From: Chelatococcus sp. HY11
Lineage (GTDB): Bacteria > Pseudomonadota > Alphaproteobacteria > Rhizobiales > Beijerinckiaceae
Direction of reading: 5' to 3'
DNA length: 64,000 nt
Assembly: GCF_018398335.1 (NCBI RefSeq)
Contig: NZ_JAHBRX010000001.1
Location: 3,774,001-3,838,000, forward strand
Shown: in pieces, positions 7,084 to 15,894 of the stretch
How the letters are laid out: every line of letters starts with the position of its first letter
Position numbering within the stretch: position 1 is the stretch's first letter
Notes under the pieces: model-generated
Seen by the model: the letters and a program-made list of their open reading frames with translations, nothing else
Told to the model about the DNA's origin: nothing
Databases searched by the model: none
Translations under genes and position numbers: made by a program

Positions 7084-9356
7084 GCTCGCGCGGGACTTAT
7101 CTGTCTATTTCGCCAGACATGCGCGGCAATCACCATGATGCCCAGGGCAAACCCCACCTCATCGGTGATGGGCAGCGCGAGAAAGAGAAATCCTGCGGCC
7201 GCAGTCGCCAGGAGCCGCTCCCAGATGGCGAGCGGCGCATTGAGATAGCCGATCGCGGCCATGCCCCAGAGACCAATGGCGAGTGAAGTCTTGATCACCA
7301 TATAGACGACCGCCCACGCATAGGCGATCCCTTCCAGGCCTGGCTGCGGCTGCAACATCAGGGCGGGATCGTAGACCGCCATATAGGGTATGACGAAGCC
7401 GGGCAGCGCGATGCGTATGGCCTGAAAGCCGATCCGGAAACCGCTCTCTTTCGCGATGGGCGCCGCGGCGAAGGCGGCCAGCGCCACCGGCGGCGTGAGA
7501 TCAGCCATGATCCCGAAATAGAATACGAACATATGGCTGACGATGAGCGGCACGCCGAGATCGAGTAGCGCCGGGGCGGCCAGAGAGGACGTGATGATGT
7601 AGTTCGGGATGGTGGGGATGCCCATGCCTAGAAACAGGCTTACGAACATCGTCAGGATCAGCGACAGGATGAGAGATCCCTTGCCGATCGAGACGACCCA
7701 GTTGCCGAAGATCGTGCCGACGCCCGTGAGCGTCATGGTGCCGATCACGATGCCGACAACCGCACAGGCAAGTCCGACGGGCAGCGCTTGACGCGCTCCG
7801 TCGGCAAGAGCCGCGCGACAGGCTATCAGAGTGTCCGGGCCACCTCGCACGAAGAGACTCACCACGATGAGGAGGGCAACGAGGCCGACCACCATCAACA
7901 CGCCAAGCACAAGGAAACTCGCCGCCAGCAGGCCGAGACCGACCCAGAAGACGAGCCGGATTACCTCATGGGTCAGCCCGGCGGCGATAGCGCCGCCCAG
8001 GATCAGCACGACCGTCAGGGCAAGGCCAACCGACCCTGAATAGAGTGGCGTATAGCCCGCGAAGAGGAGATAAACGAGGACCGCCAGAGGCAGCAGCAGA
8101 AACCATTTCGAGCGGAAGGCGGCCATCGCGCTCGGCAGCTCGTTCTTAGGCATGCCCACAAGGCCGCGCTTGCCGGCTTCGAGATGGACCGCCCAGAAGG
8201 CTGATCCGAAATACAGAATAGCCGGTATCACCGCGGCTTGGACGATGTCGGCATAAGGAACGCCGATCGTCTCGGCCATGATGAAGGCCACCGCCCCCAT
8301 GACCGGCGGCATGATCTGCCCGCCCATGGAGGCGGTGGCCTCGACCCCGCCAGCGAACGCGGCCTTGTAGCCGAAGCGTTTCATCAGCGGGATGGTGAAC
8401 TGACCGGTCGAGACCACATTGGCGACACCGGATCCGGAAATCGTGCCCATGAGCGCGGACGCGAAGACGGCGACCTTCGCGGGTCCGCCTCTGGCGCCAC
8501 CGAAGATGCCCATGGCGATATCGGTGAACAGCTGAATCATCCCCGCGCGCTCGAGAAACGAGCCGAACAGGATGAAGAGAAAGATATAGGTCGCCGAGAC
8601 CGCCGTCGGTACGGCGTAGATCCCCTCCGTTCCGAAGGACATATGTTCGACGACCTGTTCGAGGTCGTAACCGCGGTGATCAAAGGGGGCCGGAAGGAAT
8701 TGGCCGAACAGGCAGTAAGCCAGGAACAGCCCTGCCACGATCGGCAAGGCCGGCCCCATCACGCGCCAGACTAAAACGAACAGAATGACGAGAACGGCGA
8801 TGCCGGCGACAAAATCAGGCCCCGTCAGTTCGCCGGCGCGATTGACCAGATCGAAGTAGAAGGCCCAATGGTAAATGCCGATGAGAAAGCCGGCGACGCC
8901 GATGCCCCAGCCGAGAAGTCGCCCTCCGCTCGTTGTGGCCCGATGGTTGGCGAGCATCGCTCCAGCCACGAGGCAGAGAAAGCCAACGTGCATCGCGCGC
9001 ACGACCTGGCTGGGAAGGCCGCCACTGAATTGCGCGACAATCACATAGACGACGCCGAGTGAAAGAAGGCCATAAGCCCCCTCTGACACACCGCGACCCT
9101 TGCTCTTGTCCCAAACAAGCTTTGCCAGCCAAAAGGCGAGACCGGCCCCCATAAGATGGATCAGGGTGACGCTGAGAAAGACGGGTTGGTTAAGCGGAAG
9201 CCCGAAGGCCGTGATGATCTGGAACGTGGAAAAGGCCACGGCTATCCAGAACAGCAGTCGCCCCGCATGGCCCGGGCCAAATCCTTCCGGCAGCCCATGT
9301 TCGGGATTGGCGATGGGCTCCGCATCCGGCACCTTCATCTCGCGTGCGTGAACCAT
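7080..9356 (-). CDS. TRAP transporter permease, fused 4TM/12TM subunits
   Basis: A 758-residue integral membrane protein rich in long hydrophobic segments. The N-terminal ~200 residues correspond to the small subunit (DctQ-like). The remainder is the large DctM-like subunit, with GTISGSGVANVVSTGQFTIP and MGIPTIPNYIITSSLAAP, the conserved TRAP-T large-subunit segments. Fused permeases of this type work with TAXI binding proteins, as here. It uses an ion gradient to import organic acids or similar solutes. It lies 245 bases after the binding-protein gene, a gap that contains a 104-bp RIME-like repeat, and is overlapped by the DUF1850 gene. Confidence 0.95.
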   Translation of the reverse strand: MVHAREMKVPDAEPIANPEHGLPEGFGPGHAGRLLFWIAVAFSTFQIITAFGLPLNQPVFLSVTLIHLMGAGLAFWLAKLVWDKSKGRGVSEGAYGLLSLGVVYVIVAQFSGGLPSQVVRAMHVGFLCLVAGAMLANHRATTSGGRLLGWGIGVAGFLIGIYHWAFYFDLVNRAGELTGPDFVAGIAVLVILFVLVWRVMGPALPIVAGLFLAYCLFGQFLPAPFDHRGYDLEQVVEHMSFGTEGIYAVPTAVSATYIFLFILFGSFLERAGMIQLFTDIAMGIFGGARGGPAKVAVFASALMGTISGSGVANVVSTGQFTIPLMKRFGYKAAFAGGVEATASMGGQIMPPVMGAVAFIMAETIGVPYADIVQAAVIPAILYFGSAFWAVHLEAGKRGLVGMPKNELPSAMAAFRSKWFLLLPLAVLVYLLFAGYTPLYSGSVGLALTVVLILGGAIAAGLTHEVIRLVFWVGLGLLAASFLVLGVLMVVGLVALLIVVSLFVRGGPDTLIACRAALADGARQALPVGLACAVVGIVIGTMTLTGVGTIFGNWVVSIGKGSLILSLILTMFVSLFLGMGIPTIPNYIITSSLAAPALLDLGVPLIVSHMFVFYFGIMADLTPPVALAAFAAAPIAKESGFRIGFQAIRIALPGFVIPYMAVYDPALMLQPQPGLEGIAYAWAVVYMVIKTSLAIGLWGMAAIGYLNAPLAIWERLLATAAAGFLFLALPITDEVGFALGIMVIAAHVWRNRQISPARA

Positions 9357-9453
9357 GCATACCCCCGGATATTCAGCTTCCGATCAGGCCAAAGGACAGC
9401 AAGCTGATCGTCTCATTGCATTGGAAGCACTGAAGCACTCAGATCTTCGATAG

Positions 9454-9557
9454 CTAGAGCATTTCCAGCGAACTCCGGTTCTCCGGAAATGCTCCTTTAT
9501 GTTTTTACGCATTTTCCTCACGCGAACCGGTTTCCACTTCGCTCGAAAATGCTCTAG
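9454..9557. repeat. RIME-like 104-bp intergenic repeat, copy 1
   Basis: Bounded by CTAGAGC / GCTCTAG, with two internal palindromic halves (AGCATTTCC..GGAAATGCT and AGCATTTTC..). The reverse complement of this copy matches the repeat at 14503-14606 with only two mismatches over 104 bases. Repeats with this AGCATTTTCGAGCGAAGTGG core are common between genes in Hyphomicrobiales. It sits inside the TRAP operon between binding protein and permease genes, where it could affect mRNA processing. Confidence 0.85.
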
Positions 9558-9601
9558 CCGGAAACGAGAAGAGCCATATCGCTCTTCCCCGCCATGTTCG
9601 C

Positions 9602-10552
9602 TTACTGAGGAACGCTCAGGCCCTTTTCCTTGAAGTAACGCGCGGCGCCTGGATGAAGCGGCACGGGAACGCCCTGCAGGGCGTTGTCGAGCTTGATGGA
9701 CTTTGCGGCGCTGTGAGCTGCCGCCATCGTGTCGAGATTGTCGAAGATCGCCTTGGTCATTCCATAGACGAGGTCATCCTTGACGCCCTCGTGGGTGACG
9801 AAATAGTTGACCACGGCGGCCGTGGGCACGGCTTCGCTCTGCCCGGTGTAGGTACCGGCCGGAATAGTCGCGGCGATATAAGGCGCCCCGACTTTCTTGA
9901 CGGTGTCTTCGGGGACGGCAACGACGACGACATCGACCGCCGACGCGAGATCGCGCAGCGAGGCGACCCCCAGCCCCGCCGACTGCAAGGTCGCGTCCAG
10001 CTGGCGATTCTTCATGAGCTCGACGGATTCCGCGAACGGCAGATATTCCACCCTCCCGAGATCGCCATAGGTGAGGCCCGCGCCCTTGAGGATCGCCCTG
10101 GCGTTGAGTTCGGTGCCGGATTTCGGCGCGCCGACGGACAGACGCTTGCCCTTGAGGTCGGCGAGCGTCTTGATGCCGGAGTCCTTGGACGCCACGATCT
10201 GAATGTAGTTTGGATAGATGGCGCTGATCGCACGCAGCTTGTCCAGCTTGGACCTGAAGCCAGCATCCTCCACGCCGTTCCAGGCATCAGCCAGGCTGTC
10301 GCCGAGCGTGAAGGCGATCTCCCCCTTGCGTTGCTGGAGCAGATTGAGGTTCTCGACGGATGCCTTGGTCGCTTGAACCGAGGGGCGGCTTCCAGGGATC
10401 TTCTCCGTGTAGATCTTCGACAGCGCGACCCCGAGCGGATAATAGACGCCTGAGGTGCCACCCGTAAGAATGTTGATGAATTCCTGAGCCTTAACAGGCA
10501 CGGCAAGCGCCAAAACCGCCGTCGCTGCAATAATTGTCCGGCGAATGAGCAT
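9602..10552 (-). CDS. TAXI family TRAP transporter solute-binding protein
   Basis: A 316-residue periplasmic protein. Residues 1-22 are a signal peptide (ending VKA), then EFINILTGGTSGVYYPLGVALSK, the typical TAXI opening, and later GSRPSVQATKASVENLNLLQ and GKRLSVGAPKSGTELNAR. It captures the solute for the fused TRAP permease encoded downstream. The start ATG has GGAGG close by. TAXI ligands are mostly unknown; glutamate and related acids have been proposed for some members. Confidence 0.94.
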   Translation of the reverse strand: MLIRRTIIAATAVLALAVPVKAQEFINILTGGTSGVYYPLGVALSKIYTEKIPGSRPSVQATKASVENLNLLQQRKGEIAFTLGDSLADAWNGVEDAGFRSKLDKLRAISAIYPNYIQIVASKDSGIKTLADLKGKRLSVGAPKSGTELNARAILKGAGLTYGDLGRVEYLPFAESVELMKNRQLDATLQSAGLGVASLRDLASAVDVVVVAVPEDTVKKVGAPYIAATIPAGTYTGQSEAVPTAAVVNYFVTHEGVKDDLVYGMTKAIFDNLDTMAAAHSAAKSIKLDNALQGVPVPLHPGAARYFKEKGLSVPQ

Positions 10553-10796
10553 CCCGGAAACCTCCCACCATTATTCAAAATATTCTAGTCTTGCGTATGT
10601 TAGCTATTGCACAGCGAGACACAACTAGCCAAAAGGCGGGATAGGCTGCGAAGGGATCCAGACGACTGCCGTGGTTCCCGGGCCGCCTTGCCTGTCCGTC
10701 CAGCCCATCCCAAAGAGGGGTTTGGGTGTCAGTCGCATAGCGCAACTGGCAGGTGCATGAGTTGGTCGGGCCGCCAGCTCGGGAGCACTGACATCT

Positions 10797-11154
10797 ATGA
10801 GCCATCGCGCCGCGCCACGCGCGCCGACCCGCGCACAAATCCTGGCCGCTCGCGCTGCCGCGTCTTTGGAGCGCTTCATCCCTATCGAGGCCACCAGCGG
10901 CGTTGTTCTCATGCTCGCTGCGGGCGGTGGCCTTGATCTGGGCGAATTCTCCCTTCGCGCAAAGTTATGATCACCTGTGGCACCTTCCCGTGACAGTCGG
11001 CATAGGTGAATACACTTTCGAGCGCTCGCTGCATTTCTGGATCAACGATGCCCTGATAACTGTCTTCTTTCTCGTCGTGGGCATGGAGATCCGCCGCGAG
11101 ATGCACGAGGGCGCTCTGTCCAGCTGGCGCGAAGCCTCGCTTCCTGCCCGGTGA
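10797..11154 (+). pseudogene. nhaA: Truncated, frameshifted nhaA (Na+/H+ antiporter)
   Basis: From the ATG at 10797 the frame gives [19 protein letters not shown] and then runs off into nonsense. An extra G near 10922 shifts the true sequence to the next frame, which continues as [37 protein letters not shown] and [10 protein letters not shown]. This is the N-terminal quarter of NhaA, the cytoplasmic-membrane sodium/proton antiporter. It ends abruptly at 11154, next to an oppositely oriented fragment. The missing ~270 residues and the frameshift make it non-functional. Confidence 0.82.
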
Positions 11155-11203
11155 GCTGCGCTCCGCGATGCATTTCCTCGACCTACCGAAGAACGTTGAT
11201 TGT

Positions 11204-11939
11204 CTTGGCCTTGATCAAATCAAAATCAATCCCGACACCGAGGCCCGGCTTGTGGATGGCTATTGATATAGCCGTCGGAGTCTACAACGAGATCATCGAG
11301 AATTCCATACTGCTGCGCCTCGGAAGGAAGAAAAACCTCAAACAACCCGGTGTTGACGATGGAAAGCGCGGCATGAATTTGGGCAATATTGTTGAGCGAG
11401 TTGCCATGATGGATTTCGAAGTTCATGCGAAAAGCGTCTGCGAGCCCCGCTGCCTTCAGGATGCCGGTGAGGCCGTCCTTCACCGCCACATCCCCCCGCA
11501 GATAATCGGTGGTCTTGGAAGAGATCCAGATCGGATAGGAATAGAAACCGCCAGGTGAATATTTCGTTGCCATGAGCGGGATGGTCAATTTCTCCCGTGG
11601 CTCCGTATAGTTGTAGATATCATCCTCAGCCAATGGGTCTTCAAACCAAAAGAAATCGAGTTCTTCCGGGGCTCTACCCAGCCGCACAGCTTCCGTGAAG
11701 TTGTGGCGGCCCCCCGTGTCAACCATGAGCCGCATGTCGGGTCCAACAGCCGCGCGCACGGCTTGGCAGGCGACCACCGCGTCCCGGCTCCCGGGACTGC
11801 CCATGCGACAGGTCCCGCACGTGTGCCAGCCGCCGATCACATATTTGCGCACATGCGCTTCGGGCAGTTCGTCGCTGCCGAGCAGCTCTGCAAGTGGGAG
11901 GCCGGGAGCAAGGGTCGATGCCGCCGACGATGCGTTGAT
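11204..11939 (-). pseudogene. Chimeric remnant: GMC oxidoreductase tail joined to a mandelate racemase/enolase-superfamily gene
   Basis: The minus strand first reads LAELLGSDELPEAHVRKYV then WHTCGTCRMG, the C-terminal active-site block of GMC oxidoreductases. Within a few residues it becomes AVRAAVGPDMRLMVDTGG and LDFFWFEDP, the barrel of the mandelate racemase/muconate-lactonising family with metal ligands Asp and Glu, and later EIHHGNSLNNIAQIHAAL. Near 11270 a frameshift removes the end, which survives in another frame as KPGLGVGIDFDLIKAKT. The N-terminal lid domain is missing. The GMC assignment is weaker than the enolase one. It is not functional. Confidence 0.65.
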
Positions 11940-11984
11940 CTAGCATCTCGAAGGTCGTTATCGGATCGAACCACAATCCGACCA

Positions 11985-12450
11985 GGGCCGCTGAAGTCCG
12001 GTGCCGGGTCGAGCGATGTTGTTCGAGCACGCGGCAGGCCCGCCGCTCTGACGCCTTCAGAGCAAGCTGGACATGGTCGATGCGGTACGGCGACGCGCGG
12101 GGATCAGAAGTTTTCTGAGGCAGCCTCTTTCAGGAACAGCTTGTCGAGCGTTAGGTCCGCGACGGCGCGGCGAAGCCGGGCGCTCTCAGCCTCGAGCTCC
12201 TTCATCTGCTCAACCTGATCCGACTTCAGGCAGCCAAACTCACGCGCCAGTGGGAGCGGCTAGCCTCCGTGACACGGATCGAACGGATCGCATCGGCAAC
12301 GGCTTACCCTGCGAGATTAGTACATCAACCTGGCGCGGCTTCGTGACAATCCCTTCGGGTTTGTGGCGCTTCTTTGGCATGACGGTCCTCCTGCCTGACG
12401 AGAGACATACTTCAGGGTGGACCCGTCCAACGGGAGTGGATCAGGTCACG
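11985..12450 (-). mobile_element. IS3-family insertion sequence remnant (orfA and start of orfB)
   Basis: From the ATG at 12380 the minus strand reads MPKKRHKPEGIV then KPRQVDVLISQG, the usual orfA start, with a frameshift. It resumes as EFGCLKSDQVEQMKELEAE, ARLRRAVADLTLDKLFLKE, ending ASENF and a stop at 12104. orfB follows as HVQLALKASERRACRVLEQHR and is cut off near 11985. The left terminal sequence with TGATCCACTCCCG is still visible near 12430-12447; the right end is missing. Both frames are broken, so the element is immobile. Confidence 0.8.
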
Positions 12451-12969
12451 CGATGAGCATGGCGTTATCCACAGGCGATTTTCTCCGCAAGGTAGGACAA
12501 TTGGTCGTCTAGTCCAAATCAGCAACGGGGTTGGCATCACAGTTGGCGATTTAAAAATATGATATTTATCAATTTCTTATGGAGGTATGTAGCACTTTAG
12601 GTAGCGCCATATCCCGGTCCGGCGCCGTTTTCATTGGTCCAGAAACTATTATCTGTCCGGAGGCTTTTTAAGAGTAAGCGGTTTCAGGCCGCCTATGGCG
12701 GAGGTCATCGGGCATGGCGTGCCGGCGCGGAAGGGCGCGCGGGCCGTATGAAGCTGAAGGCCGGTGGGGTCGCCATCGGCGACATCCCCCCTTGAAGGGC
12801 TCAGCCCAGATTTGCTCTGTCAGATTGATGGATTGGTCTTCGCTGATGTACCAATGGCGCGCCAAGGCGGTCGCTGGTCGTCCAAGCCATCATGCTGTGG
12901 GAATCCCTGCGGCTACGCATCGCGTTATCGGGCGGCGGATGCTAAGGGCGATGCGCGAAGGGGTTCCTG
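12451..12969. other. No gene recognised
   Basis: An AT-rich patch at 12545-12590 and short frames without known domains. The last bases (AAGGGG before the ATG at 12970) form the ribosome-binding site of the ATPase gene. Confidence 0.4.
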
Positions 12970-14466
12970 ATGAAGGTCAACATCGACATGGGCGCCGCGG
13001 CCGGTGGTGCGGTGGCGGATCTGGATCTGGAAGAGTTGCTCGCGACCCGCCTGCTGGTGCAGGGCAATTCAGGGTCCGGCAAGTCGCATCTGCTGCGACG
13101 CCTGCTGGAACAGAGCGCGCCCTGGGTCCAGCAATGCATCATCGACCCCGAAGGCGACTTCGTCACGCTCGCGGAGAAATTCGGCCACCAGGTGGTGGAT
13201 GCCGCCCGCACCGAGGCGGAGCTCGCGCGCATCGCCAGCCGCGTTCGCCAGCATCGTGTCTCTGTGGTGCTCAATCTTGAGGGGCTCGACATCGAGCAGC
13301 AGATGCGTGCCGCGGCAGCTTTCCTCGGCGGTATGTTCGATACCGAGCGCGACTATTGGTACCCCGTGCTCGTGGTGGTCGATGAGGCGCAGCTTTTCGC
13401 CCCCGCCGTTGCCGGTGAGGTCTCGGACGAGACGCGGAAGCTCTCGCTGGGCGCGATGACCAATCTGATGTGCCGTGGCCGTAAGCGCGGGCTGGCGGGC
13501 GTCATTGCCACCCAGCGCCTGGCCAAGCTGGCGAAGAACGTTGCGGCGGAAGCGTCCAACTTCCTGATGGGCCGCACCTTCCTGGACATCGACATGGCGC
13601 GCGCCGCCGACCTCCTGGGGATGGAGCGCCGCCAGGCCGAAATGTTCCGTGAGCTGGCGCGCGGGCGCTTCATCGCATTGGGCCCGGCCCTGTCGCGTCG
13701 GCCGCTGGCGATCACCATAGGCTCTGTCGAGACCTCGGCGCGCTCGGCTAGCCCGAAACTCATGCCATTGCCCGACGCGCCGGAGGATGTCCGCGACCTC
13801 ATTTTCACGCCCGGCCCCGAGGAAGCGAGCCAGGTCGTGAGAAAACCGCCACCCAAACCGATACCGACAGCTGACATTCTGACCCAGCTGTCGCGGCCGA
13901 GGCCGGCGCCTGAACCGCCGGCCGAGCCGGTTTTCGCCATCATCGACGAGGCTGAGCGCGAAGCCGGCATCGACACGGTGTTGCGCGAAATTCTTGAAGA
14001 CCCCGACGCGGCGTTCCGCTCCGATGCGGTGCTCTATCAGGACTTTCTGGTGCGCAGCCGTATTCGACGGGTGCCGGGAGAACCGCTGCAGCTGCCCGCC
14101 TTCCGCAGGCGGCTCGCTGTCGCCAAGGCCGGGGTCGATGAAAGCGCCGGCGGCGAGGCCTGGGCCATGGCGCTGTCGCTATCGGAAGGTCTTCCCGATG
14201 ATCTCCAGGGCATGTTCCTGATGATCGCCCGAGCCGCGACCAACAAGGATCCCTGTCCGTCCGATGCGACTTTGGCGCGTGCCTATGGCAGCCACTCGCC
14301 GCGCCGGGTGCGGCGCCTGCTCACCTATTTCGAGGAGCGCGGCCTGCTCGTCACCCGCATGGATTTTCATGGGCGGCGCGTGCTCGCCTTCCCGGATCTC
14401 GGCTGCGAAACCGCCCCCGGCGACCCTGATGGGCCTGACGAGGCGCAACGCGACGCCGCTGAGTGA
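12970..14466 (+). CDS. HerA-like P-loop ATPase (DUF87 type)
   Basis: A 498-residue cytoplasmic ATPase. Walker A is GNSGSGKSH (32-40) and Walker B VLVVVDEAQ (133-141). CRGRKRGLAGVIATQRLAKL, with its sensor Gln and Arg, is the HerA/FtsK-superfamily layout. A Pro-rich linker (about 285-315) leads to a helical C-terminal region with no known domain. Stand-alone proteins of this kind are widespread in Hyphomicrobiales as an ATP-binding protein of unknown function; HerA relatives pump or remodel DNA. No NurA nuclease gene is adjacent. AAGGGG precedes the ATG. A RIME-like repeat follows directly. Confidence 0.85.
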   Translation: MKVNIDMGAAAGGAVADLDLEELLATRLLVQGNSGSGKSHLLRRLLEQSAPWVQQCIIDPEGDFVTLAEKFGHQVVDAARTEAELARIASRVRQHRVSVVLNLEGLDIEQQMRAAAAFLGGMFDTERDYWYPVLVVVDEAQLFAPAVAGEVSDETRKLSLGAMTNLMCRGRKRGLAGVIATQRLAKLAKNVAAEASNFLMGRTFLDIDMARAADLLGMERRQAEMFRELARGRFIALGPALSRRPLAITIGSVETSARSASPKLMPLPDAPEDVRDLIFTPGPEEASQVVRKPPPKPIPTADILTQLSRPRPAPEPPAEPVFAIIDEAEREAGIDTVLREILEDPDAAFRSDAVLYQDFLVRSRIRRVPGEPLQLPAFRRRLAVAKAGVDESAGGEAWAMALSLSEGLPDDLQGMFLMIARAATNKDPCPSDATLARAYGSHSPRRVRRLLTYFEERGLLVTRMDFHGRRVLAFPDLGCETAPGDPDGPDEAQRDAAE

Positions 14467-14502
14467 TGAGACCGGCGCGGCCCGTAACCGCCGTGTGTCG
14501 TG

Positions 14503-14606
14503 CTAGAGCATTTTCGAGCGAAGTGGAAACCGGTTCGCGTGAAGAAAATGCGTAAAAACATAAAGGAGCATTTCCGGCGAACCGGAGTTCGCTGGAAATG
14601 CTCTAG
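14503..14606. repeat. RIME-like 104-bp intergenic repeat, copy 2 (inverted relative to copy 1)
   Basis: Starts CTAGAGCATTTTCGAGCG and ends with GCTCTAG. Its reverse complement equals the repeat at 9454-9557 except for two substitutions. It lies between the HerA-like ATPase and the LacI gene. The near identity over about 5 kb suggests recent spread, or correction between the copies. Confidence 0.85.
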
Positions 14607-14657
14607 GATAGTCAGGGTGATTGGCACAACGGGCATGGCATAGTGGGGGCGCGCCGC

Positions 14658-15647
14658 ATGGTCAGTATCGTCGATGTTGCTCGACATGCACGGGTGTCAC
14701 AAGCGACGGTATCGCGTGTGCTGAGCCAGAAGGTCTTCGTGACGGAGGAAACGCGCCAGAAGGTCATGTCAGCGATCGAGGAACTAGGCTACCTGCCGAG
14801 TTCACTTGGCAAGGCACTGCGGACAGGTTATCTCGACTCTGTCGCGTTTCTCGTCAGCGATATCGAGCAGGGCTGGTATTCGGCACTCGCCAAGCATTTG
14901 CAGCGGGCGTTGCAGGAGCGTGGCCTCGATATGTTGCTGTTTGACCTGAGCCATAGTGAGGCTCGGCTGGTGCAGATGCTCGAACGCAGCAATTCCCTCC
15001 GATTGCGCGGCGTTATACTGGCGACAAGCGATAATTTTGACTTCAGATCGATACAGCCTATTACCGCGCAATTGAAGGATGGAAATATTCCGGTCGTATC
15101 GATCGGCCAAAAAATGGATCATCTCGGAATTAGTTCGGTCCTTCACGACGAAGTCGATGCAGGCATACAAGGTGTCATGCATTTTGTCGCGAGGGGGCGC
15201 ACCCGCATCGCTTATCTCAACCGTATCTCGCTGTCGGCCGCGGGTCGCCAGCGCTATGATGGTTATGTGGCAGGACTTCAGAAAGCGGGCATACCGTTCG
15301 ACAGCTCATTGCTCTGGGAAAGTCCCCTCTATCGTTTTGAAGGCGGCTACGCGATGGTCGCGCAGGCCGTTGCGGCCGGTGTTCAGTTCGATGCGATACT
15401 GGCGGGAACGGACGAACTGGCGATCGGGGCGTTGTCGGCCGCCGATGATGTTGGTCTCAATGTCCCGCGCGATGTTGCCGTTATGGGTTTCGGTGGTCTT
15501 GATGTTGGCAAGTATTCGAGGCCAAAGCTCACCACGCTGACTGGAAATCCGGTTGCGGTCGCGCAGGAGATGGTAAAAATGCTCTTCTCAAATGCTGTGA
15601 GCTGTGTCTCGTTCAAGCGTGAGCTCATCGTAAGGGCGACGAGCTAG
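14658..15647 (+). CDS. LacI family transcriptional regulator
   Basis: 329 residues from the ATG at 14658. The N-terminal helix-turn-helix and hinge read VSIVDVARHARVSQATVSRVL followed by VFVTEETRQKVMSAIEELGY. The periplasmic-binding-protein-like sensor domain (60-325) shows DAILAGTDELAIGALSAA and DVAVMGFGGLDVGKYSRP. An in-frame GTG at 14643 is less likely because the ATG fits the family start and has a G-rich leader. The stop codon is part of the adjacent palindromic repeat. It probably controls the ABC transporter/monooxygenase locus downstream, in response to the transported compound. Confidence 0.9.
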   Translation: MVSIVDVARHARVSQATVSRVLSQKVFVTEETRQKVMSAIEELGYLPSSLGKALRTGYLDSVAFLVSDIEQGWYSALAKHLQRALQERGLDMLLFDLSHSEARLVQMLERSNSLRLRGVILATSDNFDFRSIQPITAQLKDGNIPVVSIGQKMDHLGISSVLHDEVDAGIQGVMHFVARGRTRIAYLNRISLSAAGRQRYDGYVAGLQKAGIPFDSSLLWESPLYRFEGGYAMVAQAVAAGVQFDAILAGTDELAIGALSAADDVGLNVPRDVAVMGFGGLDVGKYSRPKLTTLTGNPVAVAQEMVKMLFSNAVSCVSFKRELIVRATS

Positions 15648-15749
15648 AGCATAATCCGACCGGAGTGAAACGAGGATCGATAAGATTATGCTTGAAATAA
15701 AAGAGGTTGGAGCGCCGATCTGATACAATCAGATCGAAACGCGCTCTAA
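15644..15749. repeat. Palindromic intergenic repeat of a second type
   Basis: It begins CTAGAGC inside the last codons of the LacI gene, and the TAG stop at 15645-15647 is part of it. It contains AGCATAATC..GATTATGCT and then the perfect palindrome GATCTGATACAATCAGATC, and ends with GCGCTCTAA. It has the two-palindrome layout of RIME-like elements but a different sequence from the 104-bp pair. Confidence 0.65.
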
Positions 15750-15894
15750 AAGCGCTTCGCGGGCGCGCTCGATCTGAGGTGGCGCGTTATCTCCGACTTA
15801 GCGTCTAGCGAACCGCGCGCGCCTTTGCTTTGCGCGCTGATCAGCGGGTCTGAAGCATCTGCAAGCGGGATGTATCGGACAGGTGCGCCCGGCG

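Noticed and set aside
12714-13280. A 188-codon plus-strand frame
   Set aside because: It overlaps the HerA-like gene in another frame and shows no motif.
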